Positions 33,546 through 43,669 of a DNA stretch of 64,000 bases are shown here, one piece after another; positions within the stretch are counted from its first letter, which is position 1; each line of letters opens with the position of its first letter. The notes below the pieces were generated by a model. It ran no database searches and was not told where the DNA came from. It worked only from the letters and a program-made list of their open reading frames with translations. The position numbers and the translations under genes were made by a program. This DNA is from Posidonia oceanica (Eukaryota > Streptophyta > Magnoliopsida > Alismatales > Posidoniaceae), in NCBI GenBank assembly GCA_037176725.1, contig JAZBRS010000013.1, forward strand, positions 5,459,001 through 5,523,000. Direction: 5' to 3'.

Positions 33546-34775
33546 TATCGACTGGTCCGAAGGCCAAGCGACGACAAAGGATGGGATATTTACAGGTCTG
33601 AAGACTTGGCGGCAAAAGAGGAAGGATATCGTTAGATCCGAAGATCTGGCAACAACAAAGGATGGGGTATCGACAAGTCTGAAGACTTGACGGAAAAAGA
33701 GAAAGGATATCATCAGATCTGAAGATCTGGCGGCAACAAAGGATGGGGTATCGACAAGTTTGAAGACTTGGCGGCAAAAGAGATAGGATATCGATAGATC
33801 CAAAGATCCGATGGCAATAGCAAAGGATATCGACAGATCACAAAGGTTTGGCGGCGAAAGTAGGATATCGACAGATCCAAAGATCTGGCGGCAAAAGCAA
33901 GATAAGATATCAACAGATCCAAAGATCTGGTGGCAAAGGAAAGGGTATCGACAGATCCGAAGATCTGGTGGCAAGAGCAAAGGATATCGATAGATCCAAA
34001 GATCTGGTGGCAAAAGCAAGATAAGATATCGACAGATTCAAAGATCTGGCGGCAAGAGACGATGAATATCGATAGATCCAAAGATCTGGTGGCAAGAGAT
34101 GATGAATATCGACAGATCCAAAGATCTGGCGGCAAGAGATGATAGATATCGACAGATCCAAAGATCTAGTGGCAAGAAAGGATGGATATCGACAGATCCG
34201 AAGATCTGGCGGCAAGAGATGATATTGACAGATCCGAAGATCTGGCGGCAAGAGATGATGGATATCGACAGATCCGAAGATCTGGTGGCAAGAGATGATA
34301 TCGACAGATCCAAAGATCTGGCGGCAAGAGCAGATGGATATCAACAGATCCGAAGATCTAGCAGCAAGAGCATATGATATCGACAGATTCGAAGATCTGG
34401 CAGCAAAAGTAGAGGGATATCGACAAATCCGAAGATCTGGCGGCAAAGCAGAGCATATCGACAGATCCAATGATCTGGCAGTAAGAGTAGATGGATATCG
34501 ACAAATCTGAAGATCTGGCGGCAAAAGCAGAAGGATATCGACAGATCCAGAGATCTGGCGGCAAAAGGAAAGGATATCGACAGATCCAAAGATCTAGCGG
34601 CAAAAACAGAATATCGACAGATCCGAAGATCTGGCGGCAAGAAATGATAGGTATCGACAGATCCGAAGATCTGGCAGCAAGAAATGATGGATATCAACAA
34701 ATCTGAAGACTTTGCAGCAAAAGAGGGGAGATATCGTCGGATCCGTGGATCTCATGGCAACAAAGGATAGAATAT
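33546..34775. repeat. Tandem hairpin array of D1, about 31 units of ~39 bp
   Basis: The consensus unit is GATATCGACAGATCCGAAGATCTGGCGGCAAGA plus a few bases. Each unit holds CAGATC-CGAA-GATCTG, a perfect 6-bp inverted repeat with a 4-nt loop (CGAA, CAAA or TGAA). A second arm type, CAAGTC-TGAA-GACTTG, occurs in several early units (about 33597-33770) and one late unit. Long ORFs over the array on both strands are artefacts, since the unit is often a multiple of three. Confidence 0.92.
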
Positions 34776-34776
34776 C

Positions 34777-34810
34777 GATACCAAAGGGCAACCAAGATGC
34801 CCTTGGTATC
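34777..34810. repeat. Inverted repeat GATACCAAAGGGCA...TGCCCTTGGTATC
   Basis: A 34-bp near-perfect stem with a 7-nt loop lies directly after the array. Related stems occur in D2 (41873-41906, 41988-42023, 42031-42064), at the matching side of its array. Confidence 0.8.
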
Positions 34811-35849
34811 AAGGCACTGATGGGTTCGCCTTGCGGGCGAATGAGAAAAGGAGACAGGGATGCAGGGGGCCAAGCCGTACGGTTCAGCCGAGAGGAAGTC
34901 TGCTAAGGAGTTCTAGCTACAGGTGCTCCTGGATTGCCACTGCTGCATGCTGGTTGAGGCAGTGGATGATGCTTGTTTATAGGTATTCGCCTCTGAGGGC
35001 GGGTGCATAATTCTGCTTGGCTTCTCAGAGCAGTCTTCTCCTTCACGGGGCAGCAAAGATGCCCCTGGTTGAAGACATAGGCTTTGCAATGCTGGTTGCG
35101 ACTAGCTAGTGCTGCATTTGCTCTGATGTATGTGCTTCGATTAGAGGGCGGCTGACATGCCCCTAGTTGGAAATGCCGGGATAAAGCCTGCAGGGTTATG
35201 CATTAGGCAAGCATGTATTGCATGATCAAGCAAGTTGGTTGATTATTAGTGTTTTTATTTGTCAACCCTCAGTTAGACTGGAAAGCATTCATGCCTATTG
35301 AAAAGGAGGTGGACACCCTCGATTCAAAAGACCCTACCAGGACTCACAAGTTGTGGGTGGCTCTCCTTGGTGGGTGGTTGCACTCAGGCTCTCTGCGTGG
35401 GATGGATTGGGCCCCATGCCAAACTCTTCTGGGCCCTGCACCTGCTTTTTATTTTGAGATTTCTTTTCTTTTCTGCTCCCTCATGGATGTTTGGGCTCGC
35501 TTTATCCCTAACTTCGAGGTAATAGGTGCCTCGTCTGGGCTAGAGGCTTTTGCTACAGAAAAGGGGTGGCTAGTCCCTTCGGAGATGTTGGCTTCCCAGG
35601 CACGTGCTCCGACTCCTCTCCAAGGTGTAGTGGGGATAAGGCTAACCCGCACGTCCCTCTCTTGGGCTGACTTCTGTCTTCGCCTTCTGTATGCATATTT
35701 TCTTTTATGCCCATGCAAATGTGTATATTTTTTGACTCACTCTCTCAGTTGCCCTAGCATTTTGTCTTCCTCTGGGAGGTGCAGGCCCCTTATGGAGTTT
35801 AGACACTTCGTCCTACTCTCAGTGGATGGTGGCTCTCTCACTTACCTGG
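34811..35849 (-). other. Part of D1 between array and pol, no gene
   Basis: The part from about 35390 to 35849 matches D2 48950-49400 by phrase (CATGCCAAACTCTT, GACTCCTCTCCAAGGT, CCCTAGCATTTT, GGGAGGTGCA). Since in D2 that block follows the integrase, D1's pol should have lain just to the right. The plus-strand ORF at 35249-35854 is not conserved as protein in the D2 copy and is not called. Confidence 0.6.
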
Positions 35850-38800
35850 TGTAGTAACCCTGAAAATCGACGCGTTCATGCATGATGCCAAAGCTCGCGT
35901 GCACCGACCGATAATAGGCCACTATTAGCGGTGGATTCGAGGAGGGACATCCGACTCAAAAAACACTGGAAAAAATAGGGACGAACACGAAAGGAAAATA
36001 GAAGAAAATACAAGGAGTTGCCACCTAATCTATTAAAACGGAAAGACTAGGAAAACCGTATAAGAAACATGCAAAGAAAACTTATGCATTTTAAAGGTAT
36101 GCAAAATCCGATCCAAGTGTATGACACAAAGTCAATGCGGTCTAGAGAAAAGGTAAGGACTCCTGTTACGCGTGGGAAAGGTATTAGGCATCCCCAACAC
36201 GCCCAAGGAATCGGTCTTTCTAGACTAATCCGCTATTGTGTGGCAAATGTTGGCAAATAAATGCCGATTTATGTTCGCCCTAAGGCGGTATGCAGTATGC
36301 AATTATAAACCATGCAAAGCTTAGCAAAACTTGTTTAAAAGTGATTAATTAAAGTTAAAGCATTGTGATAAGAAGGATAAGCAAACTTGGGAAACAAAAC
36401 TTAAAGCCAAGCAAAGCGACTAAACAAAATACAAAGCTATCAAATGAATAAACAGAAAATGCAACTGAAGTCGAATAGCGTAGATAAACAAAAGATAACC
36501 AAAGTTAAAAGGAACAGACAAACAAAATACAAGGCTGCTGCATGGGACAAGTAAGGGAGGAGCATGACTAAAGCCAAATAGGATAAGTAAACATGATATA
36601 AAACCAAAGTTAAAATGAAACAAGTAACAGGATATAATGCAACTAAAGGGAGCGAATCGGAAACAAGGCTAAGACAAAATAAGATAAATAACCAGGTATA
36701 ACTAAAGCTAAGTGAAGCCTAAAGAAAAACAAAGCACAATGGGGCTAAATGAAACAAGTAAACCAGGTATAAAATGGCCATAGGAGAGTTTTGCCCACTG
36801 TCTGTATACTGCAAAATACGCGTAGGCTATACACGCATCAGTTTGCTGCACCAGACAACGAACTTCATCGCTCAATCTAGCTATGCAAATGAAATAAAAA
36901 CAAGAAAACAAAGACGTGGCAAGCTAGAGCATATATCCAGGTACAAATCCATGCAGTTAGATTCCAAAATGGGTGCAGGGAATGGTGCAAAACTCTGGCC
37001 CAAATGTCGGCCTGAACCGCCTAGATACGTGTAGTAAACACGCGCACCAGTTCGGACAGTTCAGACGACGAACTTCGATGCCTGATTCAGCCATGCAAAC
37101 GGTTACGAAATATGAGATGGAATGCATGCAAACCTAGATGGCATACTAGGGAATACATTCATGCAGTTAGAATCGAAAATGGGTGCATGGGAAGGTGCAA
37201 AGTCTTGGCCCAAAAGTCGGCCTGAACCACCCAGATACGCGCAGTAAACACGCGCACCAGTATGGACAGTTCAGACGATGATCTTCGGTGACTGATTCAG
37301 CCATGCAAATGGTCATAAAAGCTAGAAATGAACATATGCAAACATCGGTGGTATACTAGGGAACACATCCACAAAGACAAATGGTTCGGGGGTGCGCCGA
37401 ATTGCTCCCCCCACCTAGTGGATATCGTCGTTGGCAATCTCGGATCTCCGACGGGCTTGGAAGCAGCTGTGGAGTTCCAGGGACTTGTACACGGCTCTCG
37501 AAGGCTGGGGGAAGACTCGGCGGAGGCTAACATGCAAACAAGGATCGAAAAGGGGCTGCCGAGCACTCCTCCCCATCCCACTCGCCGTCGCCGTCCTTTT
37601 GCGTGCCCGTTCGATCTTGAGGGAGGCCGGGAGCACACAAGGGGCCACCTACAGGATTGGCGAATGAAGGGGAAGGAACGTGGCAGTGCGGTGGAGCTAA
37701 ACACGATGAAAACTGGCGACTAGAGCGATGTAAAACCGGTAAAACACGATGCTCTGGCCACTGCTTACAACTGACAAACACGCGAAGTGTTTAGTGCAGG
37801 CTACACACGCACCAGTTGTTACTGAATAGTGGACAAACATCGCACAATCGCGGGCTCGATTCAAATCCAAAACCAAAAGATGCCTGCAGTCGAGCAAGAG
37901 GACATATCCGGGAGTGGAATCATGTAGGATTCCACCCCGTGGGATGTCTAGCTCATCCTCCCCATCTCAAATGGTTCTACGCTGGCGTCTGCACGCGTCA
38001 CTGGTTGTGGAGATGATCGGGAGCTGTGGGGACATGCCAGGACAGTTGGGAAAGGGCGAAGGAGGCTCGGGAGCATTCCTCGGACCTCAGGTAAGCCGCG
38101 GCGATTGAGACAAGGCCAGCCACGCACTCACAGGCCGATGACCTCGTGCAGCCGGTGACCCATCGCCGGACTCTGAGATGCCAAGTTAAAAGCGACGTAA
38201 ATGCATGCAAAATGCATAGAAAATACTAGACAAGCAATAGGGAAGTAACTCTAAGCTACATGAAGTGAATTATACCTGTGGGAAGGCCAGAGTTTTCCTC
38301 CCGATGTCGAAGGAGGCAGCAGTGAATGGTGGGCTTGGGACGGTGGTGAGTGGGCACTGGAGGCTCAGGGACACTCGAGAAGGTCTGCTCAAGGTTACTG
38401 AAGGTCGAGGGAGGCTTGGGGGGCTCTGGAATTCTCTCAATTCTCTCTGCAACTGGTGAAGGGTGGTGGCCAACTGCTGTGGGTTCTGGGTTTTGATCGG
38501 GGAGCTACGACGCAAGTGGAAGGGGGTGGCAGTGACCATGAGCTATGAAAAGCCAGTCGTGGGTGTCAGGCGATGGTAGGAAAGTAAGTGGCTGACAAGG
38601 GAAGGGACGGAGAAGTCTCAGCCATCGTCAGGTGGCAGGCGGCCGGTGAAGTCAGTGGAGAAGAGGTTGTGAGAGGCAAATGGCCGGCGAAGGCGGTGAA
38701 GAGTAAGTGGGATGTGTCGTCTAGCGTATGGAGTCGAGTGGTGGTGAGTAAGTGTCTGTCAAGGTAGTAAGTGAGGTCAGGAAAGGCGCCGGTGAGGTGA

Positions 38801-39297
38801 GGCGGTGATCGGAAGAGTTAAAAATGCAGCCGCACGGGGAGAAGTTTGAACGTGGCTGGGGGCTGAGCTAAGAGGAGCTGAGCGAAGCTGGTGGCCGGAG
38901 GCTCGAGCTTGATAACCAGGCTACCCAAGGGAGTGGGCTAGAGCTCGAGCGGAGGTCGGCTAGCCATGCTGCAAAGCGAGCTAGGTCGGCCTGCAGCTGC
39001 ACTGAACCAGGGGAGACGTGGAGCAAACACGTGCAGTGTTTACGCACATCAGTCTGGATAGGGCTTTCGCATTGGATTTCGGGCTCGTTTCCTTGGAGTT
39101 TGGGACCACCAGTTGGCTCTAGGTTATGGAGGCTAGTGTTGTGGAAGTTTTGAGTCAGTTTGGAAGGTTTTGGGTAAGGTTTTGGGGTTTAAGTTAGGGT
39201 TTAGGGTTTAAGATTAGGTTTTGGATTGCCAAGCCATCATTCGAGCAGTCCTCCAGAGATCCACCAATCATCAGCTACCAAAATGGGGTGTCAACAG
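35850..39297 (-). repeat. 3' LTR of D2
   Basis: In plus orientation it starts TGTAGTAACCCTG and ends AAAATGGGGTGTCAACA. The shared Tat block is at about 36175-36235 (GGTATTAGGCATCCCC, AATCGGTCTTTCTAGAC). A motif ATACGCGCAGTAAACACGCG with CACCAG next recurs near 36818, 37028, 37230, 37785 and 39030. No ORF here shows protein features. Confidence 0.88.
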
Positions 39298-39315
39298 ATG
39301 CCCCTCCCTGAGCGA
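39298..39315 (-). promoter_or_regulatory. Polypurine tract of D2
   Basis: The minus strand reads GCTCAGGGAGGGGCATC directly before the LTR. It is nearly identical to the D1 tract. Confidence 0.85.
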
Positions 39316-39699
39316 GGTCAAGGGAACCGAGGCCGCTACTCAGGGTTGACAAAGACACCGTGTCCGACACCAGCAGGAGCACAGTTGCTGTTGGCGTGAG
39401 TCACTTATTTGGCGGATACACCGAAGGTCACGACTCGTTGTCGCGATGCGAATGCAAGTGCAGGTGTAAATGCATATGCTAATGAAAAGACTAGTGTGCG
39501 ATGCTAATGCTGATGTTGAACCAATATGTGCTAATGCTCATTACGTCTAACTCCGCTAAGGGAGGCGTTGGTGATGCATGCGTGTGCGGATGTTGTGGAT
39601 AAGGAGATGCATTATTGATGTATGTAAAAGCAATATAAGATGTGATCCTGCTGGGGATGTATGTAAAATGTGCGGTGGTATGCATGCGATGCTGGTGCA

Positions 39700-40130
39700 A
39701 ATCACCTAGCATGCGATGTTGGGGGTAATGGAACTTAATGTGTGATGCAAGTACAAGGAACCTATGCACGGTGCTTGGTGCAGAGGGACTTAATACATGA
39801 TGCGAATGCAAAGAACCTATGCTCGTTGCTTGGCGTAGAGGGACTTGATGCATGATGTGAACGCAAATGATTATGAGGTGAATGCAAAGAACCTATGCAC
39901 GTTGCTTGGCGCAGAGGGACTTGATGCATGATGCAGATGCAGATGCAGATGCAGATGCAGATGCAAATGATTATGAGGTGAATGCAAAGAACCTATGCGC
40001 GTTGCTTGGCACAGAGGGACTTGATGCATGATGCGAATGCAAAGAACCTATGCGCGTTGCTTGGCGCAGAGGGACTTGATGCATGATGTGAATGCAAATG
40101 ATTATGAGTTGACAGACTCATCACCGGATA
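39700..40130. repeat. Tandem repeat of about 55-80 bp in D2
   Basis: Units contain AACCTATGC(A/G)CGTTGCTTGG, then GCAGAGGGACTTGATGCATG, some with an added AATGATTATGAGGTGAATGC. Five to six units are present. A short GATGCA hexamer run lies at 39938-39966. Confidence 0.8.
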
Positions 40131-40504
40131 GTTTAGGTTATCGGCCTAGAGAGTTGACAGACTCGTCGCTGGATAGTTAAGGGTATCAGCCTGTGGGTGA
40201 CATTTTAACGGGTGTCAACCGAGCAGTTAGGGCTGCCAGTCCAAAGGAGAAGAAAGATAGCTTGTCCTTGCCTGAGAAAACAAGCAAACGGCTAGAGCAT
40301 GCGCGAAATAGAAGGGACAAAATTTCGAGAATGCGCGAAAGAAGAGGGGGGCATCTCTTCCTGCTGAGGAAGAAAGCAAGCAAGCAAAAGGGGCATCCCT
40401 TCTTCTGCTAAGGAAGCAAAAGCAAACGGGACTCCATCTGCCTAGGGCGAAGTCACACGAACGATGACAATTGGCAAGTTTCGGACTTACCGACCGGAAG
40501 GGGC
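40131..40504. other. Spacer before the D2 hairpin array
   Basis: It contains two TTGACAGACTCRTC phrases. At 40208-40248 it carries GGTGTCAACCGAGCAGTTAG with GGCTGCCAG next, the sequence also found before the D1 array. No gene is seen. Confidence 0.6.
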
Positions 40505-41790
40505 ACAATGATAGATGATACGTTTGGACCTACCAATTGCAAAAAAAGGGGGGAGAAAAGTGATAAATTCGGGAAAGCCAAAGAAAAGTGATAAGTTTTG
40601 GACTTATCGGTCGCAAGGGATGAGTTTCGGACCAATCGACTGCAAGAGGAGGAAAAAAGTGATAAGTTCGGACTTATCGACCGAAAGGATGAGTTTCGAA
40701 CTCATCGACTGAGGATAGGTTTCGGACCTATCGACCGCAAGAGAAAGAAAAAAGTGATAAGTTTCAGACTTATCGACCGAGGATAGGTTTCGAACCTATC
40801 GACCGCAAGAGAAAGAAAAAAGTGATAAGTTTCGGACTTATCGACCGAGGATAGGTTTTGGACCTATTGACCGCAAGAGAAAGAAAAAAGTGATAAGTTT
40901 CGGACTTATCGACCGAGGATAGGTTTCGGACCTATCAACCGCAAGAGAAAGAAAAAAGTGATAAGTTTCAGACTTATCGACTGGAAGGATGAGTTTCGGA
41001 CTCATTGACCGAGGATAGGTTTCGGACCTATCGACCGTAAGAGAAAGAAAAAAGTGATCAGTTTCGGACTTATCGACCGAGGATAGATTTCGGACCTATC
41101 GACTGCAAAAGGAAAGAAAAAAGTGATAAGTTTCGGACTTATCGACCAGAAGGATGAGTTTCGGACTCATCGACCGCAAAGGAAAAGAAAAAAGTGATAA
41201 GTTTCAGACTTATCGATCGAGGATAAGTTTCGGACCTATCGACTGCAAAAGGAAAGAAAAAAGTGATAAGTTTCAGACTTATCGACCAGAAGGATGAGTT
41301 TTGGACTCATCGACCGAGGTTAGGTTTCGGACCTATCGATCGCAAAAGGAAAGAAAAAAGTGATAAGTTTCGGACTTATTGACCAGAAGGATGAGTTTCG
41401 AACTCATCGATTGAGGATAGGTTTCGGACCTATCGACCGCAAGAGAAAGAAAAAAGTGATAAGTTTCGGACTTATCGATCGAGGATAGGTTTTGGACCTA
41501 TCGACCGCAAAAGGAAAGAAAAAAGTGATAAGTTTCGGACTTATCGACCGGAAGGATGAGTTTCGGACTCATCGACCGCAAGAGAAAGAAAAAAGTGATA
41601 AGTTTCAGACTTATCGACCGGAAGGATGAGTTCCGGACTCATCGACCTCAAAGGAAAAGAAAAAGTGAAAAGTTTCAGACTTATCTACCGGAAGGATGAG
41701 TTTCGGACTCACCGACCGCAAAGGAAAAGAAAAAGTGATAAGTTTCGGACTTATCGACCGAAAGGATGAGTTTCAGACTCATCAACCGAG
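40505..41790. repeat. Tandem hairpin array of D2, about 38 hairpins
   Basis: Units are GATAAGT-TTCGG-ACTTATC followed by GACCG and an AAGAGAAAGAAAAAA-like purine spacer. Two other arm types alternate with it: GATAGGT/ACCTATC and GATGAGT/ACTCATC. All have 7-bp arms and nearly always the loop TTCGG or TTCAG. Arm changes occur on both sides together, so the inverted symmetry is kept. The array lies in the 3' UTR of D2. Confidence 0.93.
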
Positions 41791-42490
41791 AAAAGAAAAA
41801 AGAAAAGGAAAGGGGCATTAGCAGGTGAACCCGTGACAGTTAGGTATGTCAACCAGGGGAAGATGGGGGATTGATACCACAGGGCAGTCGAAGCGCCCTT
41901 GGCATCAAAATGCGAAGGAAGGAGACAAAACTAACGTGTTTGTCAAACGAGTAGTTAGGGGTACCAGCCTGGTGCAGATGGAAACGCGATACCATAGGGC
42001 AGCAAAAAGATACCCTTGGTATCGGTGGAAGATACCAAGGGACAGCCGAAGCGCCTTTGGTATCGAAATACGAAGGATAAAGACAAAACTGACGTGTTTG
42101 CCAAACGAGTAGTTAGGGGTACCAGCCCGGTGCAGAAGATCCAGATGAAGGTGCCTGGTGGCCTTGCTTGATCTGACGGCGTTAGTCTACAGAGATTCTG
42201 GCATTTGGGTGGAATGCAGGGGCTTTCTTGCAACTTCCTTGTGCTAAGAGTCCTGGTCGCTACTTTTAATTCTGTGAACTACTCAATGCATCCCATGCCG
42301 CGTTCTGGCAGCAAACCTGGCTAGAGGCCCAAGCCACGATTGGCAAGAACATACATGCATCAAGCAATCTTGAAACACAAGCAGGTGACACAAAATAACT
42401 TTGCATTGATTAAGTCCTGGTTACATGCCTATAGCAGGCCAAACAAGATATAGTATAACTCAAAACAGAACATGCAATTGCGCAAATGCC
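41791..42490. other. Spacer between hairpin array and DUF7745-like ORF
   Basis: It holds three GATACCA...TGGTATC stems (41873-41906, 41988-42023, 42031-42064) alternating with CAAACGAGTAGTTAGGGGTA repeats. The remainder (42240-42490) has no feature I can name. Confidence 0.6.
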
Positions 42491-43669
42491 CTAACTGGTT
42501 CGGGCTTTCTTTGACCTCCTGTTATCAGGGAATAGAGGTGTGCCAGGTGGGATCTCGTCGATGGGCCAGAGTCCCTGCACTTCAGTCACATACTTAGGGG
42601 TGCACCCTGAGCCTTTTGTAGTCACGATGTCCGTTGACCGCACTCCATGGCATATCAGGTTGGCAAGTTCTATTGTAGCAGCAATTGAATTGGGAGCATA
42701 GGGCTAGAGAAGATTAGGTGCTGTGCTGTCGACAAAGGCGCCTTGCTGGAAGCCGAATTGCCACATGACTCGGATAGGGTGATACTCCACACCCTCGGTG
42801 AACCCTGGCAGCACCACTAGTCGCATGTCACGGGCACTGAAGAAGACGGTGAAAGGCTCAGCACTGGATGGGATGATACGCCAGGTTACTGCATCATCTG
42901 TTAGCTTTGATAGCTTCTCGTATTCTTCCTGGACGTTCTTGATAGTCCTGGCGTGGTCGTTACTGTAGTATGTCTCAATGGCTTGTCTTTGGGAGTGCAG
43001 AACATCCATCTCTAGGTGTCCAGCCAGCCAAATTTGTATCAGGGCCTCGCAACCGTAGAAGTGGCGGCAACGGTGTGAAACGCGGTCCAGCTCGCGGTAA
43101 GTCTCTGCTAGGATGACTGGTGCCAGGTCGATCTGCATGGTCACCATGGTGAGTGCAATTTTAGCGACCTCGATGGTAACCGTCATCCGGCCATGGTTGA
43201 AAATTTGCTCGCCTAGAAAGCAGGTAACAAAACCCTGGAGCCATAGTTCGTCTCCGAGCTCGACACGCTTCTCGGCAGCTTCATCAAAGTATGCCAAATA
43301 GAGCATGGGCGCAGGCCTGTTGGTGCAGACCAGTCTTTGTTGGCAGTCCACCGTGGAGAGTCCAGTCAGCTGGCTCAAAACTGCAGCATAGCCGTCACGC
43401 CTCATGAACACTACCGGTCCCATGATCTTGGAGAAGTCACAGATCTGGCGTACTTCTTCCAGCGTGGGTGTTAGCTCCGTTTTGTTGAAATGGAAGACAT
43501 GGTGTGCTAGTTTCCAAAACCTTGCAGCAGCACACAGGAGGTGTTGGCTCATCTCCACATCAGCAAACCTCAACAGTTTCGACGGTATGCCCTATGAGCG
43601 CAACCTCTCGTGGTCACCCTCGATGAGCTCAGAGCAATGTGTCGGGGTCACCAAAGTGGGGAAGTCCAT
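42491..43669 (-). pseudogene. DUF7745-like ORF (plant mobile domain relative), sense strand of D2
   Basis: From an ATG at 43669 the frame runs about 393 codons to a TAG at 42491-42493, with stops only near 43585 and 42701. The main open part (42704-43573) reads AARFWKLAHHVFHFNKTELT, PTLEEVRQICDF, then LQGFVTCFLGEQIFNH, VILAETYRELDRVSH, HFYGCEALIQIWLAGHLE and MWQFGFQQGAFVDS. This order matches the DUF7745 domain that is common in plant Ogre-type elements, as I remember it. Its molecular role is not established. It lies between the antisense PMD gene and the 3' tandem array, on the same strand as pol. The few stops suggest relatively recent decay. Confidence 0.65.

Larger units (their letters stand above)
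30269..35849 (-). mobile_element. Element D1: Tat-type retrotransposon, 3' part only
   Basis: On the minus strand, the 3' LTR is 30269-32654, preceded (to the right on the plus strand) by a PPT, a tandem array and an untranslated stretch. That stretch matches D2 sequence just downstream of the D2 pol. CATAA (30264-30268) is the expected target duplication. At 35850 D2 interrupts it. D1's pol and gag are not found, consistent with loss in the same deletion that removed the right end of E. Confidence 0.75.

Noticed and set aside
33312..34706. Several overlapping ORFs of up to 235 codons on both strands across the D1 array
   Set aside because: They translate the tandem unit in every frame (RSGGK, IFGSVD types). 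The unit is often a multiple of three, so the frames stay open by chance. No start context or domain is seen.
35249..35854. A 201-codon plus-strand ORF in D1
   Set aside because: The homologous DNA in D2 (48950-49400) does not keep the protein frame, so it is not conserved as coding sequence.
37297..37723. Overlapping ORFs of about 130 codons on opposite strands in the D2 LTR
   Set aside because: They lie inside an LTR, overlap each other and have no recognisable motif.
40505..41790. Regular repeats with similar spacing, resembling a CRISPR array
   Set aside because: This is plant DNA, the spacers are themselves repetitive purine runs, and there are no cas genes. It is a 3' UTR tandem array of a retrotransposon.
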